DNA of 64,000 nt from Strongylocentrotus droebachiensis (lineage: Eukaryota > Echinodermata > Echinoidea > Camarodonta > Strongylocentrotidae), in assembly GCA_035222895.1 (NCBI GenBank), contig JAVYIG010000317.1, positions 1-64,000 of the forward strand. Direction: 5' to 3'. The position numbers were made by a program, and so were the translations under genes. The notes under the pieces were generated by a model. The model ran no database searches. It had not been told where the DNA came from and was given only the letters and a program-made list of their open reading frames with translations. Below, in pieces: positions 53,514 through 64,000 of the stretch (position 1 is the stretch's first letter; the number at the start of each line of letters is the position of its first letter).

Positions 53514-53839
53514 TTAGTGGGGTAGCATGGTCACGATAACCAGCTCGGGGATTATGCGTACAGCTTTCTTTTGCAGCAGAAGAATATTAATTGTCACACA
53601 CTTGGATGTTGCCCACAAAATATAATAATAGGAGATATTTTGTAAAATTAGACTATTATATAGGATAAGTAATATTTTATCAGAAACAAAATATTTTATT
53701 ATATACAGTACGCTAATATTTTTGGAGATTGGTGTAACATTGTATTTTACTGTCGCTTCAGTCAGGGTCTTTATTGATGCAGACACCAAAGAACTTTGCA
53801 CATGTCTTTCTCTCTATAAAAATATCATCCAGTTTAATA
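53514..53839 (-). pseudogene. Jockey/CR1-like LINE, RT C-terminal part
   Basis: Minus strand reads KTCAKFFGVCI..., then ILYNSLILQNISYYYILWAT and LLQKKAVRII, matching the KFLGV-type box and the LQK.A.R.I region that closes non-LTR reverse transcriptases. Adjoins the MITE at 53840, beyond which the element resumes. Confidence 0.75.
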
Positions 53840-54419
53840 TTAAAGGGATAGTTGAGTTCTGTTTTCAGACCGCAAATGCCTTCAAAGTGCATGGTTATTG
53901 CTCTTATTCTTATCTATGACATTTATAGTGCCCTTTTAGAACCTAAAATTGCTATGAAGGTCATTTTAGACCACAAAATGTGTGAAATTTAGCCAATACG
54001 ATCATACCAATTCAGCTTCACTTAAAAAAAAAACACGGTGACCATTAATTAATTATTTAATTAAAAATAACAATGCTTGAGCCGGCTGATTGTGGGTAAT
54101 ATAAGCAACACGAAAATGCCAATAAAAAAGCCAACATCGGCAATGGCTGAAATACGACGTAAAAGGCGTTATTTCGTTTTTTTCAACGGTTTTCAACGTT
54201 TTTTTTTCAAATTTGTCGAAATATCTAATATTTGTGGTGGTACACAAGTATTAGAAATCGTTATATTTCAGCCGTCTCTGAACCGATTTTGATCAAACAA
54301 AGATGGTTTTGTCATTTAAATATTATGTTCATTCAAATTTGACACTCACTTTTTCATTATCTCACAAAAAAAATATTGTGTGTAGCGCCCTCTGCAACAG
54401 AACTCAACTATCCCTTTAA
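53840..54419. mobile_element. TTAA MITE, copy 4, inserted in the LINE
   Basis: Intact ends TTAAAGGGATAGTTGAGTTC and GAACTCAACTATCCCTTTAA. Removing it rejoins the LINE reading (...KYDSLALN to IKLDDIFIERKTC), confirming a clean TTAA insertion. Confidence 0.85.
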
Positions 54420-55050
54420 GAGCAAGGCTGTCATATTTTCTACCTCTAAAATGAATATAATTTGTTTTAAACACATTGAGAGAAATCAAATTGCTTTTAA
54501 AACATAAAGTCAACTTTGGGAGTTCCGAATTTAGTTTCTGTTGATTTCACGATGATACAAGAAAACACTCGCATTATCTGCAAATAAGGAAATAATTTAA
54601 AGTTTTAGATACATTACAAATGTCATTGATATAAATAAAAGAAATAATGATGGGCCCAGGATGGATCCCTGCGGAATAAAGATACAGAATGTCAGAGTTA
54701 ACAGAGATATAATGAGTGTATTGTCTTCTCATAGATAATTAACTCGCAAACTATTGTAAAACTATAGCCCTTATTCGTGCTCTAGCTTAGAAAGAAGAAT
54801 TTAATGGTTAGTGTGTCAAATGCTTTGCTAAGATCCATAAATACACCAATGACATGCTCATGACCAGCGAGTGCACTTGAAACACGGTCATAAATTTCAG
54901 TAGCGCAAGATTTGTAGAATGAGACCGCCGAAAATCCAAACTGATTAGGATTTATTGATTCATTTTATCTAAAAAAAAACTGTAGAGTCTGTTTGAAACA
55001 ATTCGTTCTAAAACTTTAGAAAAGCTATAGGCAGTTTTGAGATCAGCCTA
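54420..55050 (-). pseudogene. Jockey/CR1-like LINE, RT catalytic core
   Basis: Minus strand shows SKVLERIVSNRLYSFF, then QFGFSAVSFYKSCATEIYD, GVFMDLSKAFDT (motif A) and IPQGSILGP (motif B), with YINDICN following. The motif C region is present but damaged (ADN). Several frameshifts and stops are present, so it is a dead copy. Confidence 0.8.
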
Positions 55051-57058
55051 TACTATGTGAGTCCAAAAAATGTATGTGTGACTGACATGGGTGTCGATCC
55101 CGGGGGGGATGGGGGGGAGATATCCCCCCCCCCAAAAAAAAATATTTCAGGTGGGGGGGATGGCCTGTACAATCATCCCCCCCAATAATTCACCATAAAA
55201 AATAAAAAAAATGAAGAGAAAAATTAATGATGAGAGCCCGATGAGAGTAGTTAATGGTTATTACTCGCAAGATGACCATCAATAAACACATTTTGCTATC
55301 TCATTTTCATATACGAAGTAAATAAGACAACCGTATATGAGACAAGAATAAATTGAATTCTCGCTCATACGGCTTCATCAGGAATTGATGAATTTATTCA
55401 ATTTGTTCAATCAACAGCATCATAGAAATGCAGTGCGCCAAATGCAAAGACGCAGCGTCCAAAGGCAACGATCTAAATGTTAAGCGCGAAGCGCAAAAGT
55501 AGCAATCTGCAATGCACATCAAACAATCCTGGACAGTGTAAACATAGATGAACTCTGTGACGATTTCGTGATGAGATCGGAGACAAGGAGAAAGATTTTC
55601 GGACATTAGTATGACTTATAAAATAGTTCACTAGTTGTTATGTTGTTTCCGTTCACCCTTTTTAAAATTCACGTCATTGTATCTTTATTATTTTTTTTTT
55701 CACTCATTTTATTTCCTAAAACATTTTTCATTTTTGGAGAAAGATTATTATGTCACAACTTATTTTCAGTGGGGAAACTGAATTCAGACAAGGATTAATA
55801 TAGAGAACAGTACAACGAATCGTCTTCTTTCTCTAATAATTTAGTGAAAAGGGCAAAGCTGTTAGGGGGACAACTGAATTCAGACGTGGATTAACAGTAA
55901 TAATCAAATGAAACGTCAAAGTGCACGTTAACAAATCGTCTTCTTTTACTAATAATTTAATGAAACGTGAAAGCTTCCGCGCTACGCGCGGATTGGGCGA
56001 AAATGAATACACACAAGGATCAAGAGTAATAATTTATTGAAACGTTAAAGCTTCCGCGCTTCGCGCGATAGGGGGGAAACTGAATTCATGTAGGACACGA
56101 TACAACAAATCGTCTTCTACGCGCGGAATGGGCGAAAATGAATACAGACAAGGATTAGGAGTAATAATTTATTGAAACTGAATTCATGAAGGACACGATA
56201 CAACAAATCGTCTTCTTTCTCTAATAATGTAATAAAATGTGAAAGCTTCCGCGCTTCGCGCAGGAATGGGCGAGAATGAATTCAGACAAGGATTAAGAGT
56301 CGAGAATGGTACATCGAATCGTCTTCTTTCTTTAATAATCTAATGAAACGTTAGAGCTTCCGCGCTACGCGCGGAGGAAGGGGAACTTGATTCAAACAAG
56401 GATTAAGAGTCGAGAACGGTCCAACGAATCGTCTTCTTTCTCTAATAATTTAGTGAAACGTCAAAGCTTCCGCGCTTCGCGGGGGGGGGGGGGACTCCCC
56501 CTCCCTGCACCCAACCCCCTAAGGACTTCGAACGCTTCGAACGCTTCGCGTGCGCACTACCGCCCCCCTAAAATGAAATCCTGGCTACGCGCTTGGGAGG
56601 GGTGCAACTTGCCACACGCTTCTACCTCTTGGTTGCTTTGATCCATTGCCGAAAATATGTTGGCACCTATCATCCCCCCCAACCACGGATACAAATCGAC
56701 ACCCTTGGTGACTGACTGAGTGTGACTCTTGTGTGTGTTTTGATATGTGTGGCATGATTAATTTTGTTAGGTAGGTTATTTGGATCTGTAAAGACCGAAT
56801 TAATACCCAAATCCCAATTGTTTTATTCAAACATCACATATAGGCATCACTTTGGCGCAAGTCGATTGTTTGCACTCTCTTAAACAATGTCTCCTGTTCA
56901 TCCAAGCGTGACCACATACCACACAAAAAATCATACCAAATGATTTGGGATCAGTGAAACACTCTTTTATGAGATCTATAATAATTTACTGTTCATAAAT
57001 GATTTTGTTATTAATTGGCAATTTTCTAGGTTTGAACTTTCTTTTGACTCACACTGTA
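55051..57058. mobile_element. Tc1/mariner-like non-autonomous element in the LINE (2.0 kb)
   Basis: Ends TACTATGTGAGTCCAAAAAA left and CTTTTGACTCACACTGTA right are imperfect inverted repeats with TA at each edge. The LINE reading resumes across them (...VSNFF to YRLISKLPIAF). The interior includes a gggg/cccc hairpin (55100-55190), a CGCGCTTCGCGCGG minisatellite and unclassified sequence; no transposase recognised. Confidence 0.65.
55760..56500 (+). repeat. CGCGCTTCGCGCGG minisatellite, third locus
   Basis: About six units with ttccgcgcttcgcgc or ttccgcgctacgcgcgga cores and aactgaattcagacaaggat spacers, the same family as at 4740 and 15660 but in a different host element. Confidence 0.78.
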
Positions 57059-58460
57059 GTTAGAAAAAGTTAGAAACGACCATCACGTCATCTTTTGTAT
57101 GAACAGGAATCACCCTTGCAAGTTTGAAACAAGAAGGAAACACAGAGAGATTGGAAATGTGTACAAGATGCGTTAGAATTGAACCAATGATCTTTTTCAA
57201 TAAGAATGTACTGATTTCATCATGCCCAGAAGGGTGAATACTTTTTAGCGATCTCACTATATGAATTGCAACGAATTTCAATGTAATCCGGCGGTTTGAG
57301 AAAAATAGAAGTGTTGGATGGTTCATTGAGTTACTGCGCGAAGTTTGTTCCATCTTTATTTATAATCTTGGCTTGATATATACGCCAACATTGACAAAAT
57401 AAGTGTTATATGCATTTGTTATTTCTTTATTACCATGATAAATTTTTCCTAGAACCGCATGTTTTCCTTGCTTGCATAAAATAATCCTTTACAATTTTGC
57501 AGGTAGATGAAAAATAGCCATTCGCACGTTCAAACCGCTTATAGTAAAATAAACGACGCGACCATCGTATAATTGATGTTAATTCATTTCTGTATTTCTT
57601 GTATTTTTCAACATTATCTGGTGATTGTAGGGCATTTTTTTCTTTTTATTGATTGAAGTATCCATCTAGTAATCCATGGATGCATTCCTTTTCTCTTGTC
57701 ATTTAATTGCACATGTTTGTTAAAAAGATAAAACAACTTATTCCAAAATACTTCAAAAGCTCTTTCTACATCGCCACAAACTATAACATCATTTCAATTT
57801 TCCGAGATCAAATCAGCATTCAAAAAGAAACATTTTTATCAGTAATGTTACGTTTCTTTTCAATTCGCCTTTTTTGTGTTACATCAGTTTTGTGGTCAAA
57901 AGTAAGCTGGGTAGAAGATCAACAAAATTACAGTAAAACAGACCTGATTGAGAAAAGCCTTGAGATGTTTTTACGAAAATATTATTCAACAATGAAGATA
58001 AATGATCACTGATTCTGGTTGGTTATCAATCATTACACTAAATGCATTTGGAATCTAGAATATTTCGAAGACGAAGTGAGTTTGGACTATAATTCAGTAA
58101 ATCGATATTAAAATACAGATTTATTGAAAGAGTTGACAGTTGACATGAGTGAGTCTAAATCATTTAAAAGTGTAACATGTCTGTGCTGGGTGGTCTGTAT
58201 ACAACGCAAACAAATAACATTATTTTCATTAGGAAGATCAACCTCAATATATATAAGAGTTGCTCAGTTTCGTTTTGGAAAGAAATATCATGGCTGGGTT
58301 TAAAACAGAAAGAATCCGCGATATAAATTAGAAATCCACCACCCCTAGCACTCACCCTGTCTGTACGTATTTGTTTGTAACCGGGTAACGAAACCGGTGC
58401 GCTGCTGTCGAATTCTTCCCAGCAGCTTATCTTGTCAAGATGCCTCTTGCTGGCAGGTTT
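57059..58460 (-). pseudogene. Jockey/CR1-like LINE, endonuclease and RT N-terminus
   Basis: Minus strand, in order: LPGYKQIRTDRVSARGGGFLIYI and VVYRPPSTDMLHF (APE-type endonuclease, 58420-58164); NIDLLN and SDHL (endonuclease end); HPWITRWILQSIKRKK (linker, about 57640); LKSIHPSGHDEISTFLLKK and FKLARVIPVH (RT start, 57353-57060). Many frameshifts. The 5' end is not clear beyond about 58460. Confidence 0.75.
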
Positions 58461-58494
58461 ACGAAGTCCGGTATAAATTTTGCCGTAGATCCGT

Positions 58495-59007
58495 TTGGCA
58501 GAGATATACTGCCCCGTTGACGTTGACACCCCTCTGCACTGCACCACCTCTCGACCACCGCCCAGTCGTCACAGGTCTGTACTTCACCACCGTCTACTAC
58601 CAACCATTTTACCGTTGTGTACCACCAGCCGACTAGGCCAGTCTGCTTCTGCACCTTTCAGACGTCTATACCAGTCTGCTTGTGCATGCAACTCCAAGTG
58701 GCCGCATCAGTTTGCATCATGCACCTTCAAACAGGCAAGACCGTCTGTCTTTGTACAGTCAGCTTACTCGACCATGCCACTGGCTCTGCTACCAGCCGTC
58801 TACTCCAGACCACCTACCACTGGACCACCGAAACAGCAACCCCTGGTATTGTCTAGTGCTAAATGCAAAAGACCCAACAATCACAATCCTAATGATGGTC
58901 GTCACCTAAAGCCAGAAATCAATCTTAGGTTTCCCCATGGAAAGACGTGCAAACGATCATACGCAACTGTATTGGGCCAAATATCCAAACATAGTCTGAT
59001 TACTTGA
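58495..59007 (+). other. 170-codon open frame, doubtful
   Basis: Open on the plus strand, rich in Pro, Ser, His and Arg, and built partly on degenerate repeats (gtctgct.tgca and accactggaccacc words). It abuts the 5' end of the minus-strand LINE, and three frames are open at once, which points to composition bias. No domain recognised; not called as a gene. Confidence 0.2.
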
Positions 59008-60780
59008 CAGTGTAAAATTGTCGAATGGGCGACAGCATTAATGTAAATTATGGACAGAATATCTTGAAATCATAACAAACTTGATTATTTCATAGACATT
59101 TTTTAAATATTTGATGATCTCGTTGGGCTTCCAAGAATTACATAATTATTGGTATAATTTCACTTTTCAATATCGGATCGAAATAAACCATTATAATGGT
59201 CTATTTATTCAAAAAATCACATTGCAGCCCAGAGGCTGAATTGCACGATTTTTTTACAAATCTTTGACATAAAAACAGATTATAATGAACATTGTAAAAA
59301 GCATTATACAAAATAATAACTGCATACAAAATTAGTAACGCAATAATATTCAACTAATATTCTTTTACATTTTAAACCGAAATAGCTAGGATTATCAAAT
59401 GGTATAAAGGCACATAGATTGATAGAAGATCAGATTGAGAGGGGGAGATAGAGAATCAAGAAGGGAGAGAAAAAAGGTGGGAGTCAGAGAGGAAGAACTA
59501 GTGTTGGAAGAAAAAAAACCATAAGGGAAAAACTAAGAATCTAGAGTGACGAAAGCCAGAAATAAGGTCGTAAGATGAGAGAGCAAACCAGGTACAACGA
59601 ATACATGATATATTGATATGTGAATATTGTTAAATTAAAATACATTTCATCATTTGAAAAGGTTGTATGCTTAAAATAATACTTAAAAGTGATTTTAGAT
59701 AAATTATACTTGTACACTATACAGAGTCCAAATAGATACAATTAGGCTATTATTTACATTTAAAACATCATATATATATTATGTAGAATGTAGGATGCGA
59801 GGAATTAGGCAATACAACAGCAAAAGGCAGATGTGTATATCATAATATGTATATGAAGTGGGAGAGCGAGAGAGAGAAAGGGTGAGAAATAAGATAGAAA
59901 AGGTAGTATGTGAGAGAAGGAATAACAGAAGGAGAGAAAGAGTAATATAGTAAAAGAGAGAAAATGGAAGGAGGTGAAAGAAAAAGTCAGAAAAAATTCA
60001 TCAATATCCAAATCTAAGGTATGTGTAAACCGAACATCATCCCTAATAACTATATACATCGATAACAATGTTCACCAATATCCACAATCTTGATAATATC
60101 AATGAACTTTAACAAAACAAATTCATCAAAGGCAATCATATGATTATTAGACTTTTCATGAGGTATTGTTTAGTATGTCAATCAAGAAAGGGATGGGGCT
60201 TTTTCTGTACCTTTCTGCCCTACAGCGCATTTGTTGGTAGTGGGTTTTATTTCTAAGTGATCGGGAACCTTCATGTTGTCTCCTAAGGGGTAACCAGCTA
60301 TTGAAGTGGCTTGATTTCGTGAGGGCCTGATGTCGTGTTGGGATCGGTCTATTGAGTTATTGGCAGTAGGAGAGGTACATAAATATGAAGAAGCAAGGAA
60401 AGGCTAGCAATTCTGTAGTCATATCAAGAGTATTTATTATCTCCAAACTCTGGAGAATCGAATCAGTCACATCATTATGAACTTCCACATTGTAAAACAC
60501 AAGATGAAGAGAGAGCCAGCTAGAAAGAGGGTCTTGATCTAATGGTGATCGTAACTCAACTCCTCTCAGAAAGCCAGAACATGTAATATTTATCCAGAAG
60601 GATACAAGTAATATGAGGGTAGGTTACATTGTGTCAAAGGGACAAAGACATGAATGAGAGCCGCCAAGACAATGGACTCGTAGTTTTATGTATGGGCTTA
60701 AACATAACATTGGTGGTATTTCCTGGGAAGGAGATTATGGATGCACTTGGTCTTTCTATGGGGAAGGATTATAAAGATAT
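59008..60780. other. Intergenic, nothing recognised
   Basis: AT-rich with GA-rich stretches at 59420-59530 and 59860-59990. No coding region, RNA or clear mobile element seen. Confidence 0.5.
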
Positions 60781-60782
60781 AG

Positions 60783-60955
60783 GCCCGAATTCACAAAGGA
60801 GGTCTAGATTTAACCCAGGCTAAATCTAACCCTGGGTTATTTAGCCCAGGCTAAATCTAACCCACGGTTTAAACCTCGCTCGGTATTCACAAAGCGAGGG
60901 TTAAATAACCCATGGTCTAAATCTAACCCACGGTTTAACCCACGGTTTAAGCATG
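60783..60955 (+). repeat. Repeat edge with taaatctaaccc words
   Basis: Opens GGCCCGAATTCACAAAGGAG, the same 20-mer as each arm of the palindrome at 9645. It is followed by alternating ctaaatctaaccca / gggttat words that can fold into many hairpins. Confidence 0.6.
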
Positions 60956-62899
60956 CCTAAGAGAGCAAAAAAATGAACTGAGCATGCGCAAAATTGAAGC
61001 ATTCAACTGAGCATGCGCGCTCAGTACACTTAGTTACTCCACCTAGTTCACCGTCGTCTGCTAAGTCCAGATTCAGTTGTATTTGGGCTAATTACTCTTC
61101 GCCTACAAGTATAGACTGAAAACCGACCGATTCCAAGTTGAGAGAAGACTTTAAACCACTATTCACATAATAAAACAGTTCTCTGACAGATGTCCTCAAA
61201 ATATTTCCGCATTTCGCATAAATTACCTCAATAATTCCTCACTATCGTTGTAATTTATGGCCTATAATCGTCCGACATAATTATGATCAGCTGGGCATGC
61301 AGCCGCGCGCGCCAGAGCGCATTGTTGCTCACAACACACTAAACATCGACAGGAGACTTTTCGTGGAAGAGTTCAACAAAACCTTCTGTAAACGACCCTT
61401 TTACCAGAGTAAAATCTATGATGTAGTGTTCATTTTAGAGCTATATGATCACATTTTCGTTGATTGTTATGATGATTTTAGAGCGTAGGTCATGCACACT
61501 TTAGTTTAGCAATTAATCAATCCGAAGTAAGACTCGTGTTATATATAGCGTAGACTCCGTAGAGGCAGCGAAAGAGATCGATGACGTTTAGTCCAGAATG
61601 TGTTGATGATGTAGAAAGAAAGGGCTGAAAGGTTACGATAAATACTATCTGATGGAAAATACTGGCATTAATGCATAAAATGCATAGATGTATTGAGACA
61701 AAAACTGGGCTTACTGCCTTTATACTGGTCATATAAAATAAGAGGACAGCAAAAACAAGGAAGTCTTGACAGGTGATAAAGAATTATTAGGCCTAATTCG
61801 GGGGGGGGGGAGGGGACATTAATTGTTTTTTTGGGGGGTGGGGCATTATTGGGGGGGGGGGGTAATTTTGTTCTTAATTTTTCTTAGGGGAGAGGGGGCA
61901 TTAATTATTTTCTTAGGGGGGGGGGCATTAATTTTTTCTGAATTTGTTTATTTGCTGTATTAATTCTTTTCTTAGGGGGGCGTTCATTTTTTTCTTAATT
62001 TTTCTGCTGTTTTTAATTTCTCAAGGGAATAGTGATTTAAACAATAAGAAAAGTCAAACTTTTTTGTAAATTTCGTCTCTATTTCTCACTCTTTCACCTT
62101 CCTTGTTTTTGTTTGTTGTTTCTCTTTTTTCACCAGCTCTCTCAAATAATCTTTTTATTTCGTTAGAACTCCATTTTTTTAAATCCCTCTCATACCCCTT
62201 TTCTTTCTTTTTTTTCCTCCACCTCTCTCTCTCTCACACATACCCTTTCTCCTTCTTTCTTCATCTCTCTCTTTACCTTTTGCTCTCTCTTTCTGGGTGT
62301 TTGGATTTAGCGAAACATACTGAATCCATTTTAATTCATGGTGTGTACTGGGTAATTATAAATAATAGATAACAGCAAATTGTATATTAATAATTAAACA
62401 AGATAAACAAAGTAGGTCATTCACTTGTAAAACGTTTAACTCCTAATTTAATGATTTCACGAGAAAAACCACACCATCAAACAAGAGAAATGTATATTTA
62501 AATATTGATGATTTAATATGGATAATCAAAACAAGTATTCAAGGTTATTGACGAAGACAATGTTGAAGTCGATGATGATGTTAGTGATGATAATGATGAC
62601 AGTGATGTTGTCAGTGGCGATGGTGATAAAGCAGTCAAATAACGATTTCAGTGATGAGGTCGATGATGATGAAGATGATGACCATTTCCATTTCAAAGTG
62701 GTTGGTACCTTTCGCAAAAATGTTTTTAGGAGGAACTATATCAACCATTAGATTTCAAATCATACGGTCTAATTGTTTCAGACCACAGTACTGCATGGGT
62801 GTACGTTTCGTTCAGAGTAACTAAAGGGTGAACCAATTCCATATCGGTTATTTAATTAATTGGAATAAAAGTAAATGGGGGGGCATCTCCAAAAAAAGG
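60956..62899. other. Spacer with G-rich minisatellite and trinucleotide-like repeats
   Basis: 61800-61985 repeats a gggggg...cattaatt...tttcttaattt unit. 62100-62300 is CT-rich. 62555-62690 is a degenerate gatgat stretch that opens spurious frames. No gene recognised. Confidence 0.5.
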
Positions 62900-63195
62900 T
62901 TAAATTTTCATTTCATTAATAGAGTATGTGTTGTTCCTATTAATAAAATACAGGGCTTGATCTCCACCAGGACTCCTGATGTAGACATGAGTCCCATCAA
63001 TTGCACCTAGAAAACCTGGCAACCTGCAGTACTGGTAGAACTGCTGCTGTGTTGCTTCTACTTCTTCTCTTGATGTTGGGAACTTCATGAATTGTTCCCT
63101 TCTTCTCGCAAACGCTTCTGACACGTCTTTGATGACTCTGCATACAGAAGACTGTGAAAGCTGTGCCTCATCACCATGCATCTTTTGGAATGACC
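62900..63195 (-). pseudogene. PIF/Harbinger transposase, second exon (truncated)
   Basis: Acceptor tttttttacag on the minus strand, entry phase 1. Reads GSFQKMHGDEAQLSQSSVCR, then LPGFLGAIDGTHVYI, with AIDGTH holding the first catalytic Asp of the DDE nuclease (DDE_Tnp_4 / HARBI1 type), and YFINRNNTYSIN. The reading ends at a stop just after SINEMKI, before the other two catalytic acids, so the enzyme is incomplete. Confidence 0.8.
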
Positions 63196-63533
63196 CTGTA
63201 AAAAAAAAAAAATCCTTTTAGTGAAATATCAACTAGTACAATTTCTTAGAAGTTACATGGCCAGATCAAATTCTCAAACTGAGAAATTTTTAATGTCCTT
63301 AAAATTGTAGAATAGATTTTTTATTAAATCAGGGCTGTCAACCCTGTTGCATTTAGAGGGAGTCTCACGCCACCATGCCCTTCCTCCCGCTTTGATGTAG
63401 AATCTCCCAGTTTATGAAAAAACCTCCCGCAAAACATGGTAACCACAATTTTACCCTTTTACTTTTTTGCTCAGCCCAGATTAAATAGAATTTTAACATA
63501 ACATTCCCATACTAAATAAGGTAAATTACTCAC

Positions 63534-63705
63534 CAACAGCATAGAATCAAAGTGCTCTCACTACCTGTATAGGTATTGGGTTGTTTCTGTCTGTCGTCCT
63601 CCTCAGCTCTTCATCCACCAAGTTGATGAGGTAGAGCGCTGTCTCTTTGGAAAACCAGGACCTGGTCCGAAATGACTCATCATCATACACTTCAAAAGGG
63701 TTCAT
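63534..63705 (-). pseudogene. PIF/Harbinger transposase, first exon (nonsense)
   Basis: Minus strand from ATG at 63705: MNPFEVYDDESFRTR, then WFSKETALYLINLVDEELR, TDRNNPIP and QVVRAL, an in-frame TGA, then FYAVG|gtgagt. Phase 1 donor matches the phase 1 acceptor at 63195. The TGA sits where the family has Arg (ALRFYA), so CGA to TGA is the simplest cause. An upstream out-of-frame segment (MAEYIHHLRRLDRNRELIG, about 63788-63705) may be the true N-terminus after a frameshift. Confidence 0.75.
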
Positions 63706-64000
63706 GGGTCACGAAGGCCTCTCTGAGGTCTGCCTATCAACTCTCTGTTCCGGTCAAGCCGGCGGAGATGGTGAATATATTCAGCCATGCTGTGTCTGTC
63801 ATAAAAAATAGAAAAAAGTGAATTAAAATTAGAACATGAAATGAAAAAATATTAGGCCTAGACCCTATTCATTGTTTATCAAATAAATCCTAGACCCTAT
63901 GATATTACATGTTTTGCATTCTTTGTATTGTTTGTAGACAATCTGATTTTGAATAGCTTTTGCAAACTCTAAAAAAGATAGTAACGATAGGCCTAGATCT
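63706..64000. other. Window end, 5' of the Harbinger fragment
   Basis: AT-rich beyond the possible transposase N-terminus at 63788. Nothing else recognised. Confidence 0.4.

Noticed and set aside
58495..59007. Pro-rich 170-codon gene
   Set aside because: Three plus frames and one minus frame are open together, internal word repeats are present, and it abuts a dead LINE.
62518..62751. Acidic Asp-rich protein
   Set aside because: Produced by a degenerate gatgat repeat.

Overview
This is eukaryotic, intron-rich, repeat-dense DNA. The first three quarters (293-48828, + strand) hold the 3' part of one large gene. It encodes a modular extracellular protein made of discoidin (F5/8 type C) domains, EGF-like domains and SRCR domains, ending in a short charged helical tail. 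The domain set, the single-exon SRCR modules, the tRNA-derived SINEs and the foldback/MITE load suggest an echinoderm, most likely a sea urchin. That assignment is inference; no sequence search was possible.

Gene layout. I resolve 31 coding exons. Their summed length is 3,966 nt, which is 1,321 codons plus a TAG stop with no internal stop, and every junction keeps phase. The order is: end of an F5/8C domain (293-440), 2 EGF; full F5/8C (three exons, 8375-11309), 2 EGF; full F5/8C (18399-21206), 14 EGF (21454-33844); 18-nt micro-exon, SRCR (37329-37646); 18-nt micro-exon, SRCR (40828-41142); 53-nt exon; terminal exon 48724-48828. All EGF, micro- and SRCR exons are phase 1-1, and each F5/8C block also begins and ends in phase 1, so any module can be gained, lost or skipped without a frameshift. 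The 5' end lies left of the window.

Three scales of duplication built the locus: a ~10-kb block (F5/8C + 2 EGF + intronic transposon) present at about 4-11.7 kb and 14.7-21.6 kb; a ~940-bp EGF exon-plus-intron unit tandemly amplified across 21.4-33.9 kb with 1.9-kb and 3.75-kb higher-order periods; and a ~3.1-kb SINE + micro-exon + MITE + SRCR block at about 35.7-37.7 and 38.8-41.2 kb. Flawed EGF units that have lost their exon sit at both ends (1515-1850 and 33928-34067).

Introns and the 3' flank (49-64 kb) hold several mobile elements: TTAA-flanked elements (4047-6406, 14761-16926, 41271-41483) with a related empty site at 1267-1270; a TTAA MITE family in four copies; two foldback elements with word-repeat arms (11737-13125, 51261-52117); a long palindromic MITE (41228-42053); a TA-flanked element inside a (GTA)n microsatellite; a decayed minus-strand LINE (53.5-58.5 kb) split by a MITE and by a Tc1-like element; a second LINE 3' fragment (52444-53489); and a broken PIF/Harbinger transposase gene (62900-63705, minus). 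No host gene is recognised to the right of 48828.
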